Below, piece after piece: positions 1 to 8,492 of a stretch of DNA of 64,000 nt. This DNA comes from Streptomyces sp. MST-110588 (GTDB lineage: Bacteria > Actinomycetota > Actinomycetes > Streptomycetales > Streptomycetaceae). How positions within the stretch are numbered: the stretch's first letter is position 1; each line of letters begins with the position of its first letter. The stretch spans positions 620,001 to 684,000 of the forward strand of contig NZ_CP074380.1 in NCBI RefSeq assembly GCF_022695595.1, written 5' to 3'. A program made the position numbers and the translations under genes. The notes under the pieces are model-generated. The model worked only from the letters and a program-made list of their open reading frames with translations, was not told the DNA's origin and ran no database searches.

Positions 1-72
1 GCTCTGATCGGCGCGCCGTCCGGAACAGGTAGGACGGCGGCCTGATGAATCTCCACCCCTGGGAGGCTTCCC

Positions 73-522
73 ATGACCACCGTGACGTCCCCGCTCGCAG
101 GACGCGCCATCGGACTCGCGGCAGTGCCCGACCCGGTGTTCTCCGGCGCGATGGTGGGTCCCGGTACCGCCATCGACCCGGTTCGTGAGCCCTCCGAGGC
201 CGTTTCGCCCGTCGACGGTGTCGTCGTCTCGCTGCACCCGCACGCGTTCGTCGTCGTCGACGGCGAGGGCCATGGCGTACTGACGCACCTGGGAATCGAC
301 ACCGTTCAGCTCAACGGCGAGGGCTTCGAGCTGCTCGTCAACAAGGGCGACACCGTCAGCCGCGGCCAGGCCGTCGTGCGCTGGAACCCCGCCGCCGTCG
401 AGGAGGCCGGGAAATCGCCGGTCTGCCCGATCGTCGCGCTCGAAGCCACCGCCGACTCGCTCGCCGAGGTCCGTGAGGACGGCGACGTGAAGTCCGGCGA
501 CGCGCTCTTTACCTGGCAGTGA
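73..522 (+). CDS. crr: PTS glucose-type IIA component (EIIA)
   Basis: Cytoplasmic phosphocarrier of the sugar phosphotransferase system; it takes phosphate from HPr and passes it to a sugar-specific IIB domain. The 149-residue protein is a complete single IIA domain. The family's phosphorylated histidine lies in THLGIDTV (His72), with the partner histidine in LHPHAF (His57). A GGGAGG ribosome site stands 7 nt before the ATG. The gene is 80 bp upstream of ptsI on the same strand, so the two probably form one unit supplying general PTS components; no HPr or membrane permease gene is in the window. Less than 75 bp of upstream sequence is visible, so the promoter cannot be judged. Confidence 0.95.
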   Translation: MTTVTSPLAGRAIGLAAVPDPVFSGAMVGPGTAIDPVREPSEAVSPVDGVVVSLHPHAFVVVDGEGHGVLTHLGIDTVQLNGEGFELLVNKGDTVSRGQAVVRWNPAAVEEAGKSPVCPIVALEATADSLAEVREDGDVKSGDALFTWQ

Positions 523-602
523 GCCGGCGCCGTCCTTGAGCGACGGTATGCAGACAACCACCGCGGCGGCAGTGTCCGCCGCATCTACCGGAGACGGGTG
601 AA

Positions 603-2273
603 ATGGAGACAACGCTGCGAGGCGTCGGCGTGAGCCACGGTGTGGCGATCGGCGAGGTGCGGCACATGGGTACGGCGGTTCTGGAGCCGCCGGCCAAGCA
701 GATTCCCGCGGAGGAGGCGGAGCGCGAACAGGGGCGTGCCCGCCAGGCCGTGGAAGCTGTGGCCGCCGACCTGATCGCGCGGGGCAACCTGGCGGGCGGC
801 GAGGCCCAGGCGGTGCTTGAGGCGCAGGCCATGATGGCCCAGGACCCGGAGCTGATGGCGGACGTCGAGCGGCGGATCGCCGTGGGCAGCACCGCCGAGC
901 GCGGTGTCTACGACGCGTTCGCCGCGTACCGGGCGCTGCTGGCGGGTGCCGGTGAGTACCTGGCCGGCCGGGTCGCCGACCTGGACGACGTGCGGAATCG
1001 TATCGTCGCCCGTCTGCTGGGCGTGCCGATGCCGGGCGTGCCGGACAGTGACGAGCCGTACGTACTGATCGCGCGGGACCTGGCGCCGGCCGACACGGCA
1101 CTGCTGGACCCGGCGCTGGTGCTGGGCTTCGTCACCGAGGAGGGCGGGCCGACCAGCCACAGCGCGATCCTCGCGCGGGCGCTGGGGGTCCCGGCCGTGG
1201 TGGCGCTGCCGGGCGCCGGCGAGCTGGTCGAGGGCACTGTGATCGCCGTCGACGGCAGCACGGGTGAGATCTTCGTCGACCCGAGCGAGGAGAAGCGTGC
1301 GGAGCTGACGCAGGCCGCCCATGCGCGCAAGGCCGCGCTGGCCGCCTCCTCGGGTCCGGGCGCCACGTCGGACGGACACAAGATCCCGCTGCTGGCGAAT
1401 GTCGGCGGTCCGGCGGATGTGCCGGCCGCGGTCGAGGCCGGTGCGGAGGGTGTGGGTCTGTTCCGTACCGAGTTCCTCTTCCTCGACGACAGCCAGCGGG
1501 CTCCCTCCAAGGAGAAGCAGGTCGAGGCGTACCGCAAGGTGCTGGAGGCCTTCCCCGAGGGCCGGGTCGTCGTACGGGTGCTGGACGCGGGCGCGGACAA
1601 GCCACTGGACTTCCTGACGCCGGCCGACGAGCCCAACCCGGCGCTGGGCGTCCGGGGCCTGCGGACGCTGCTGGACCACCCCGAGGTGCTCCGGACGCAG
1701 CTCACCGCGCTGGCCGAGGCCGCCCAGGGGCTGCCGGTCTACCTTGAGGTCATGGCCCCGATGGTGGCGGACCGGATCGACGCCAAGGCGTTCGCCGACG
1801 CGTGCCGCGAGGCCGGGCTCCAGGCGAAGTTCGGTGCCATGGTGGAGATCCCGTCCGCCGCGCTGCGGGCGCGGGCGATCCTCCAGGAAGTCGAGTTCCT
1901 CTCGCTGGGGACCAACGACCTGGCGCAGTACACCTTCGCGGCGGACCGCCAGGTGGGCGCGGTCTCCCGGCTCCAGGACCCGTGGCAGCCCGCGCTGCTG
2001 GACCTGGTGGCGCTGTCGGCCGAGGCCGCGAAGGCCGAGGGCAAGAGCTGTGGTGTCTGTGGCGAGGCGGCCTCCGATCCGCTGCTGGCGTGTGTACTGA
2101 CCGGTCTGGGTGTTACCAGTCTGTCGATGGGTGCCGCGTCCATTCCGTACGTGCGGGCCACGCTGGCCAAGCACACGCTGGCGCAGTGCGAGCGGGCCGC
2201 CGCGGCGGCGCGGGCCGCGGACACCGCCGAGGAGGCGCGGCTGGCCGCCCAGGCGGTGCTGTCCGGGGAGTGA
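603..2273 (+). CDS. ptsI: PTS enzyme I, PEP-protein phosphotransferase
   Basis: First enzyme of the PTS: it autophosphorylates from phosphoenolpyruvate and phosphorylates HPr. The 556-residue length is normal. The phospho-histidine motif GGPTSHSAILARALG places the active His at residue 186. The PEP-binding barrel follows, with the family signature EFLSLGTNDLAQYT and a C-terminal GVCGEAASD motif holding the conserved cysteine. A GGAG ribosome site precedes the ATG. It follows crr on the same strand and ends just before a strong stem-loop, so it is probably the last gene of a crr-ptsI transcript. Confidence 0.96.
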   Translation: METTLRGVGVSHGVAIGEVRHMGTAVLEPPAKQIPAEEAEREQGRARQAVEAVAADLIARGNLAGGEAQAVLEAQAMMAQDPELMADVERRIAVGSTAERGVYDAFAAYRALLAGAGEYLAGRVADLDDVRNRIVARLLGVPMPGVPDSDEPYVLIARDLAPADTALLDPALVLGFVTEEGGPTSHSAILARALGVPAVVALPGAGELVEGTVIAVDGSTGEIFVDPSEEKRAELTQAAHARKAALAASSGPGATSDGHKIPLLANVGGPADVPAAVEAGAEGVGLFRTEFLFLDDSQRAPSKEKQVEAYRKVLEAFPEGRVVVRVLDAGADKPLDFLTPADEPNPALGVRGLRTLLDHPEVLRTQLTALAEAAQGLPVYLEVMAPMVADRIDAKAFADACREAGLQAKFGAMVEIPSAALRARAILQEVEFLSLGTNDLAQYTFAADRQVGAVSRLQDPWQPALLDLVALSAEAAKAEGKSCGVCGEAASDPLLACVLTGLGVTSLSMGAASIPYVRATLAKHTLAQCERAAAAARAADTAEEARLAAQAVLSGE

Positions 2274-2280
2274 TCTCCTG

Positions 2281-2309
2281 GTGACCGGCCCGCCGCGCGG
2301 GCCGGTCAC
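2281..2309. terminator. Stem-loop terminator between ptsI and the convergent hypothetical gene
   Basis: Perfect 12-bp inverted repeat GTGACCGGCCCG / CGGGCCGGTCAC with a 5-nt loop, starting 8 bp after the ptsI stop codon. There is no T-run, as is usual in Streptomyces. It lies between two convergent genes and may serve both. Confidence 0.8.
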
Positions 2310-2428
2310 CTCGTCGTGACATGGATGGCCGTCCCGCTCCGTGCGGGGCGGCCATCTGCCGTGTCGGCGGATGCTTGCCGTACGGTCCATGCGGTCCATG
2401 CGGTCCGGGCTGTACGGACGGGGGGCGC

Positions 2429-3418
2429 TCAGCGGTGCTGGTGTTCGTCCGGCGGGGGCGGCAGCGGGAGGCCGGGGAGGTGTTCGACTCCCGGCTCCGG
2501 AGGGACGGGTTCACCGGTCTCGACGTCGGTGCAGTAGGCCGTGAAGACCTCCCCCGCGGTGAGCGGCCGTAGCCAGCCGTCGTGCAGGGACCAGCCGCGG
2601 ACCGTGTCGTGGGTGGCGTCGTCCGCCGTACGGGACACGATGCCGCCGGGGCTGTGCAGGGCGATGCCGGTGGCCAGGACCGTACAGAAGATCAGGGCCT
2701 GGGCTTCGGAGAGGTCGAGCCGGCCGTCCTCGCGGCCCGTGGCGTGCAGCACGGCGAGCAGGGGTGTGCCGTCCGCCGGGACGCTGCAGACCAGGTGGTG
2801 GGTGCCGCGTCCGAGCGCCTCCATCAGACGGGTCACCGCCCGGGTGGCCCGGGCGAAGGCGGCCCGGGCGATGTCCGCGCCGCACTGCGCGCACTCCCCC
2901 GCGCGGGAGAGCAGCGAAGAGGCGTGGTCCCAGGTGGCCTGGCGTTCCGTCTCCTCGACGAGGGCGGGCAGGAGCCGGCTCAGGGGCCGGTCGTCGTACG
3001 GGAGCGTGGGGCCGGTGCAGGCCAGTTCGGCGGTGTAGCGCGTCCGGCTGGCGGGGTGGTCGGGTTCCAGGGCGTGGTCCGCGCAGAAGGACTCGTACGC
3101 GACGGGGTCGAAGAGGCTGATCGTCGTATGGATGCCTTGAGCGCTGAGGGTGTGCAGCAGGTGCTCCATCTGCTGGAGGTAGGTGGCGTGGTCCTCGAAG
3201 GTGAAGGTGCGGTAGCGGCGCATGGCCGCGAAGTCCCGTGGGGTGGCCAGTACGGCGGCGGTGCTGGGGATTTCGCGGCGCAGGGCGCGGTGGGCGCGGG
3301 GGGCGGCCGTCTGCCGCGCCTGCTTCGAGCGCTTCGTCTGCTTCACACGGTCCGTGTGGTCCGTGTGGTTGGCGTTGTCAGCGTGGTTCGTGCGTCGGGA
3401 CGCTGATTCCGATGTCAT
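2429..3418 (-). CDS. Conserved hypothetical protein
   Basis: A 329-residue protein that I cannot assign to a family. The ATG at 3418 is preferred over a farther upstream in-frame start because CGAGGGGGAGTC, an excellent ribosome site, lies directly before it. The first 50 residues are low complexity, with repeated NHADNANHTDHTD and KQTKRSKQARQ. A folded central part follows, containing a CAQCGADI motif, and the tail is proline-rich. No signal peptide or membrane segment is visible. It converges on ptsI and is transcribed away from the acetoacetyl-CoA synthetase terminator, so it is probably monocistronic. Function unknown. Confidence 0.75.
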   Translation of the reverse strand: MTSESASRRTNHADNANHTDHTDRVKQTKRSKQARQTAAPRAHRALRREIPSTAAVLATPRDFAAMRRYRTFTFEDHATYLQQMEHLLHTLSAQGIHTTISLFDPVAYESFCADHALEPDHPASRTRYTAELACTGPTLPYDDRPLSRLLPALVEETERQATWDHASSLLSRAGECAQCGADIARAAFARATRAVTRLMEALGRGTHHLVCSVPADGTPLLAVLHATGREDGRLDLSEAQALIFCTVLATGIALHSPGGIVSRTADDATHDTVRGWSLHDGWLRPLTAGEVFTAYCTDVETGEPVPPEPGVEHLPGLPLPPPPDEHQHR

Positions 3419-3526
3419 GACTCCCCCTCGGTCGGTTCCGGAGGCGCTGCGGCAAGCGCAACGCTTGTGACGGACAGTAACCGAGGGGTCTGACAATGGC
3501 GGCTGACCTGGGCTTTCCCGGGTAGT

Positions 3527-3552
3527 CCGGCGCCCGGTGAGGCGGGCGCCGG
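3527..3552 (-). terminator. Stem-loop terminator after acetoacetyl-CoA synthetase
   Basis: Perfect 10-bp inverted repeat CCGGCGCCCG / CGGGCGCCGG with a 6-nt loop, about 30 bp beyond the stop codon of the leftward synthetase gene. Confidence 0.7.
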
Positions 3553-3562
3553 CGTTACGGCG

Positions 3563-3604
3563 TCCGGCTCACGGCATCCGGCTCACGGCATCCGGCTCAC
3601 GGCG
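3563..3604. repeat. Three tandem 14-bp repeats at the 3' end of the synthetase gene
   Basis: Three copies of TCCGGCTCACGGCA (last base of copy three differs) straddle the synthetase stop codon at 3583-3585. They extend into the terminator leader. They look like recent slippage duplication at the gene end. Confidence 0.8.
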
Positions 3605-5631
3605 TTCAGCTCGCCGCCCGGCTTCGCGCGCTCCGCCGCGACCCGCTCGTAGAAGCGCAGCAGTTCCAGGTTGTCGACCGACCCGGGGTTGACGGCCTTT
3701 TCAAGGGGCGTTCCCTGGAGGAGCCGTTTGACGGGGACCTCGATGCGCTTGCCGGTGAGGGTGTGCGGCACTCCGGGGGCTTCGATGATGTCGTCGGGCA
3801 CATGCCGCGGGGAGAGCTGTTCGCGGATGGTCTGCTTGATACGGGTGCGCAGCGCGTCGTCCAGTGTGGCGCCCGGGACGAGGTGGACGAACAGCGGCAT
3901 CCAGTAGCCGCCGTCGGGCAGTTCCAGGCCGATGACCAGGGATTCGCGGATCTCGGGAAGGCGCTCGACGGCTTCGTAGATGTCGGCCGACCCCATACGG
4001 ACACCCTGCCGGTTGAGCGTGGAGTCGGAGCGGCCGTGGATGACGACGGTGCCGCGCGAGGTGAGGGTGATCCAGTCCCCGTGCCGCCAGGCGCCCGGGA
4101 ACATCTCGAAGTAGCTCTCGCGGTAGCGGCTCCCCTCGGGGTCGTTCCAGAAGTGGAGGGGCATGGAGGGCATGGGCTTGGTGACGACGAGTTCGCCGAC
4201 CTCGTCGGTGACGGGCCTGCCCTGCGCGTCCCACGCCTGGAGGTCTGTGCCCAGGCAGGCGGCCTGGAGCTCACCGACGTGTACGGGAAGGGTGGGCGAG
4301 GCGCCGGCGAAGCAACTGCACACGTCCGTGCCGCCGCTGACGGAGGCGATCCACAGGTCCTCGGCGACCTCGTCGTGGAGCCAGCGGAAGCCGTCGGGCG
4401 GGAGTGGGGAGCCGGTCGTGGCCACGCATTTGACGGTGGAGAGGTCCAGGTCGCGTCCGGGGTGGACGCCGGCCTTGCGGCAGGCCATGACGTACGCGGC
4501 GGAAGTGCCGAAGAGGGTGGCGCCGGTGCGTTCGGCCACCCGCCACTGGGCGGCGGTGTCCGGATGGCCGGGGCTGCCGTCGTACAGGATGACGGTGGAG
4601 CCGACCAGGAGGCCGGAGACGAGGAAGTTCCACATCATCCAGCCGGTGGAGGTGTACCAGAAGAACCGGTCGTCGGGGCCGAGGTCGCAGTGCAGGCCGG
4701 TCTGCTTGAGGTGTTCCAGGAGGATGCCGCCCTGGGACTGGACGATGGCCTTGGGCAGGCCGGTGGTGCCGGAGGAGTACAGGACCCACAGGGGGTGGTC
4801 GAAGGGGACCTGCTCGAAGACCGGTTCGGTGCCGGCGGAAATCAGGGAGGACCAGGTCAGGGCGCCTTCGGGGGCGGGGGTGCCCAGGATCGGGATGTGG
4901 ACGACGGCGCGCAGGGTGGGCAGTTCGCGGCGCAGTTCGGCCACCGTCTCGCGCCGGTCGTGCTCCTTGCCTCCGTAGCGGTAGCCGTCGACGGTGAACA
5001 GGACGACGGGTTCGACCTGCTGGAAGCGGTCCAGGACGCTGCGGGCGCCGAAATCGGGGGCGCAGGAGGTCCATACGGCGCCGACGGCGGCGGTGGCGAG
5101 GAGGGCGACGACGGCTTGCGGGATGTTGGGCACGTATCCGCTGACGCGGTCGCCGGGCCTGACGCCGATCCGGCGCAGTTCGGCGGCCAGGGAGCCGACC
5201 TGGGCGCGGAGCGCGGACCAGGTCAGGGGCGTCGGCTCGTGGGTCTCGTCGACGTGGAGGAGGGCCGGGGCATCGGCGCGGGCGGGGTCCAGCGCGGCGC
5301 GCAGGGCGTGCTCGGCGTAGTTGAGGGTGGCGCCGGGGAACCAGCGGGCGCCGGGCATGGCGGCGTCGGCGAGCACGGTCTCGTACGGGGTGGTGAAGCG
5401 TACGTCGAACCATTCGGCGACGGCCTGCCAGAAGCGCGGGAGTTCGTCCACGGACCAGCGGTGCAGGGCGGCGTAGCTCGCGGCCGGGTCGTCCGCGACG
5501 GGCGCGGGGGCGCCGTGGCGGGTGGCCGCCCACTGGTGGAAGCGGGTGACCTGTGCTGCGGCGATACGGTCCGGGCCGGGCTGCCACAGGGGCTCCGGCT
5601 GCGGGACGGGGTGCTGCGGTGCGGTGGTCAT
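3583..5631 (-). CDS. acsA: Acetoacetyl-CoA synthetase (acetoacetate-CoA ligase)
   Basis: ATP-dependent adenylate-forming enzyme joining acetoacetate and CoA; cytoplasmic. The 682-residue length matches this subfamily. The AMP-binding P-loop YSSGTTGLPKAIVQSQGG and the C-terminal catalytic lysine region LTGKRIEVPVKRLL are present. The N-terminal block LWQPGPDRIAAAQVTRF is typical of acetoacetyl-CoA rather than acetyl-CoA synthetases. The frame stays open about 110 codons upstream, but the ATG at 5631 has a GGGAGC ribosome site and starts the conserved domain, so the upstream part is intergenic. It is divergent from the glycosidase gene and ends in a stem-loop. Confidence 0.93.
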   Translation of the reverse strand: MTTAPQHPVPQPEPLWQPGPDRIAAAQVTRFHQWAATRHGAPAPVADDPAASYAALHRWSVDELPRFWQAVAEWFDVRFTTPYETVLADAAMPGARWFPGATLNYAEHALRAALDPARADAPALLHVDETHEPTPLTWSALRAQVGSLAAELRRIGVRPGDRVSGYVPNIPQAVVALLATAAVGAVWTSCAPDFGARSVLDRFQQVEPVVLFTVDGYRYGGKEHDRRETVAELRRELPTLRAVVHIPILGTPAPEGALTWSSLISAGTEPVFEQVPFDHPLWVLYSSGTTGLPKAIVQSQGGILLEHLKQTGLHCDLGPDDRFFWYTSTGWMMWNFLVSGLLVGSTVILYDGSPGHPDTAAQWRVAERTGATLFGTSAAYVMACRKAGVHPGRDLDLSTVKCVATTGSPLPPDGFRWLHDEVAEDLWIASVSGGTDVCSCFAGASPTLPVHVGELQAACLGTDLQAWDAQGRPVTDEVGELVVTKPMPSMPLHFWNDPEGSRYRESYFEMFPGAWRHGDWITLTSRGTVVIHGRSDSTLNRQGVRMGSADIYEAVERLPEIRESLVIGLELPDGGYWMPLFVHLVPGATLDDALRTRIKQTIREQLSPRHVPDDIIEAPGVPHTLTGKRIEVPVKRLLQGTPLEKAVNPGSVDNLELLRFYERVAAERAKPGGELNAVSRMP

Positions 5632-5773
5632 GGTCGGCTCCCGGCTGCTGTACGCGTCGTGTGCGTGGCTCCGCGCACGGCTGGGGTGTGCGCGTGACAC
5701 GGCTTGCCAGGACGATGCCATGTGATCGACTTGTGCACCAGGGTCGGCTGCCACATTCGGGGGCGGGTAGGGG

Positions 5774-5856
5774 GCGCCCCTACGGAATGGGGTGGTGCCC
5801 CCACGGAACGGGGTGGCACCCCACGGGATGGGGGTGGCGCCCCTATGGGGTGGTGG
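5774..5856. repeat. Degenerate tandem repeats in a 356-bp divergent intergenic region
   Basis: The interval 5632-5987 separates the divergent synthetase and glycosidase genes. Within it, about four imperfect units of 20-24 bp, each built on CCCC(A/T)(C/T)GG.A.GGGGTGG, follow one another. Each can pair GGGG with CCCC, so the region is hairpin-prone. Apart from these repeats I see no coding signal; it must hold both promoters, but no clear -10/-35 pair can be named. Confidence 0.5.
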
Positions 5857-5987
5857 GGTGACCGGTGCGGGCGGGAGCCGTGGGGTGCCGGGGAAGGTTG
5901 CAGGTGGCCGGGTCGCGGCGGCCCGGGCAGGTGAACGGGAGCTGAACGGTGCCCGCACCGCGCGGCGCCGGTGGCAGGGTGAGCGGC

Positions 5988-8417
5988 ATGGACGGGCATG
6001 ATCTGGTGCGGTCGGTACGGATGCTCACGGCGGACCGGGTGATCGGGGCCGCCAGGATGTTCGGTACGGCGCAGGGGCTGCGCTCCGTACGGTCGGCGTG
6101 GCGCCGGCACCGGGCGGACGCGGTGGGGCTGCCGCACGGCGGGGCGGAGATGGCGCGGGTGCCGGGGCCGGCGTACGGCGCGGATCCGCAGCCGGGCGGC
6201 GGGGTGGTGCACTTCGCCCGCTCCTCGCTGCGGGTGCGGGTGGCGGCGGGCGGCGCGGTGTTCTGCGGCTGGGACGGGGCCGGGCCGGAACCGTCGTACG
6301 CGCTGGCCGGCCCGTGTCCGGAGGCGGACCGGCGGGCGGTGCTGGAGCCGGACACCGGTGGCGGCTGGCGGGTGGTCTCCGAGCGGGTGATGGTGGCGGT
6401 GTCGCGGCACGGTGCCGTGGAGGTACGGACCCCGGGCGGGGTGGTCCTGCGGCGCGAGCTGCCGCCGCGCTGGTGGGACCGGGTGGCGCAGGAGCCGGCC
6501 GTGAGACGCCCTCTCGCCTCCCGTTGGGTGCAGCGCTCCGAGGTGCCCGCCGACGCCCGCTTCTTCGGTCTGGGCGGCCGGGCGGACGGCCCCCGGCTGC
6601 GCGCCGGTTCCTACCGTCTGTGGAACACCGACCCCGGCGGCGCGTTCGTCCCGGGTGACGACCCGCTGTCGATCACCATGCCCGTCCAGTTGGTGGTGGC
6701 CGACGCCGGCACGCATCTGGTCTTCCACGACAACTCCTGGGACGGCCGGGTCAGGCTGCGCGAGGGCGCGGAGGGCGCGGGCTCCGGTCACGACCGGCCG
6801 GGCCGCTGCGAGCTGCGGATGGACGGCGGGCCGTTGCGCTACTGGATCCTGGTCGGCGCCCCGGCCCGGGTCCTCCAGGGCTGGACGGCGCTGACCGGCG
6901 CGCCCGCGCTGCCGCCGCGCTGGGCGCTGGGCCATCAGCACGCCCGCTGGGGGTTCGGCAGCGAGGCCGAGGTGCGGCGGGTCGTGGCGGGCTACCGGGA
7001 ACGGGGGCTGCCGCTGTCCGCCGTACATCTCGACATCGATCACTACGACGGTCACCGGGTGTTCACCGTGGACCGGGCGGCCTTTCCCGCCCTGCCCGCC
7101 CTCGCCCGGGAGTTGCGGGCGCAAGGGGTCCGGCTGGTGTCCATCGTCGATCCGGGGGTGAAGGCGGAGCCGGGCTCCGCGGTGTACGACAGCGGTGCGG
7201 CGGCGGGGGCGTTCGTACGGGACGCGCGGGGGCGGGAGGTGCGCGGCCTGGTGTGGCCGGGCGAGGCGGTCTTTCCGGATTTCACGGATGCGCGGGTGCG
7301 CAAGTGGTGGGGCGGTCTGTACGCGGAGCGGCTGGCGCAGGGCTTCTCGGGGGTGTGGCACGACATGAACGAGCCGGTGTCCTTCGCCGCGTTCGGCGAG
7401 GCGACGCTGCCCAGATCGGCCCGGCACGCGCTGGAGGGCCGCGGCGGTGACCACCGGGAGGCGCACAACATCTACGGTCTGGCGATGGCGCGGGCCGGCT
7501 ACGAGGGGCTGTGTCAACTGCGCCCGCAGGAGCGCCCGTTCCTCTTCTCGCGCTCGGGGTGGGCGGGGCTCCAGCGGTACGGCGGGACCTGGTCGGGGGA
7601 CGTGGCGACCGGCTGGCCGGGGCTGCGGGCATCGCTGTCGCTGGTGCTGGGACTGGGGCTGTGCGGGGTGCCGTACAGCGGCCCGGACGTGGGCGGCTTC
7701 TCGGGCGTGCCGTCCGCGGAGCTGTATCTGCGGTGGTTCCAACTGGCCGCCTACCTCCCGCTGTTCCGTACGCACTCGGCGCTGTACGCGGGCCGCCGGG
7801 AGCCGTGGGAGTACGGGCCCGAGGTGCTGGAGCACGCGCGGGCCGCGCTCTTGGAACGGGAGCGGCTGCTGCCGTACTTCGTCACGCTGGCACATCTCGC
7901 GCGGCTGACGGGAGCTCCGTACGTACGGCCCGTGTGGTGGGAGGAGCCGCGTGACCGCGCGCTGCGCGACTGCGGGGACGCGTTCCTCCTGGGGGACGCG
8001 CTGCTGGTCGCTCCGGTGCTGGAAGAAGGCGTGCGGCAGCGGACGGTGCGGCTGCCGCGCGGCCGGTGGTACGACACGGCCACCGGACACGCGTACGACG
8101 GCCCGGGGCAGGTACGGTTGGCCACTCCCCTGTCCCGGATCGCGGTCCTGGCACGGGCCGGCGCCGTACTCCCGGTGACGGGCGCGCAGGGCCGGATGGA
8201 ACTGGAGACCTGGGCACCGGCCGCGGGCCGTACGGGCAGCGCGGTGGTGGTACCGGACGCCGGGGACGGGTGGCAGCGCCCCGTCGTCGAGCGCTTCGTG
8301 TCGCGGTGGGCGCAGGGCCGGGTGGTGGTGGAGCGGACGGAGGAAGGGCAGGCCGCACGCGAGGCCGGATACCCGGTCCGGGTACGCGGGACGGGGAGGG
8401 AATCCCGGCCGGATTGA
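5988..8417 (+). CDS. Glycoside hydrolase family 31 (alpha-glucosidase / alpha-xylosidase type)
   Basis: Retaining alpha-glycosidase of family GH31, 809 residues from the ATG at 5988, which follows an AGGGTGAG ribosome site. The N-terminal part is a beta-sandwich type region and the catalytic barrel starts near residue 300. The family signature GVWHDMNEP gives the nucleophile Asp at about residue 459. WSGDVATGW gives the likely acid/base Asp at about 538. HLDIDHYDG is the strand-3 substrate motif. There is no signal peptide, so the enzyme should act on small imported alpha-glucosides. It is divergent from acsA and 75 bp upstream of the dipeptidase gene. The exact linkage specificity cannot be read from the sequence. 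Confidence 0.9.
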   Translation: MDGHDLVRSVRMLTADRVIGAARMFGTAQGLRSVRSAWRRHRADAVGLPHGGAEMARVPGPAYGADPQPGGGVVHFARSSLRVRVAAGGAVFCGWDGAGPEPSYALAGPCPEADRRAVLEPDTGGGWRVVSERVMVAVSRHGAVEVRTPGGVVLRRELPPRWWDRVAQEPAVRRPLASRWVQRSEVPADARFFGLGGRADGPRLRAGSYRLWNTDPGGAFVPGDDPLSITMPVQLVVADAGTHLVFHDNSWDGRVRLREGAEGAGSGHDRPGRCELRMDGGPLRYWILVGAPARVLQGWTALTGAPALPPRWALGHQHARWGFGSEAEVRRVVAGYRERGLPLSAVHLDIDHYDGHRVFTVDRAAFPALPALARELRAQGVRLVSIVDPGVKAEPGSAVYDSGAAAGAFVRDARGREVRGLVWPGEAVFPDFTDARVRKWWGGLYAERLAQGFSGVWHDMNEPVSFAAFGEATLPRSARHALEGRGGDHREAHNIYGLAMARAGYEGLCQLRPQERPFLFSRSGWAGLQRYGGTWSGDVATGWPGLRASLSLVLGLGLCGVPYSGPDVGGFSGVPSAELYLRWFQLAAYLPLFRTHSALYAGRREPWEYGPEVLEHARAALLERERLLPYFVTLAHLARLTGAPYVRPVWWEEPRDRALRDCGDAFLLGDALLVAPVLEEGVRQRTVRLPRGRWYDTATGHAYDGPGQVRLATPLSRIAVLARAGAVLPVTGAQGRMELETWAPAAGRTGSAVVVPDAGDGWQRPVVERFVSRWAQGRVVVERTEEGQAAREAGYPVRVRGTGRESRPD

Positions 8418-8492
8418 CGGGGCCGCCGGGGGATTTCGTGGTGGCCGTGCGGCTGCTGGACGAAAAGCCGTGCCGGCTGGTAGAGGGAACCC

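Noticed and set aside
1..72. DasR-like operator (dre) before crr
   Set aside because: Only a partial match around AACAGGTAGGAC and too little upstream sequence to judge.
585..2399. A 604-codon open frame antisense to ptsI
   Set aside because: ptsI has all enzyme I motifs on the other strand; the antisense product is Arg/Gly/Gln-rich without domains, a normal by-product of high-GC codon bias.
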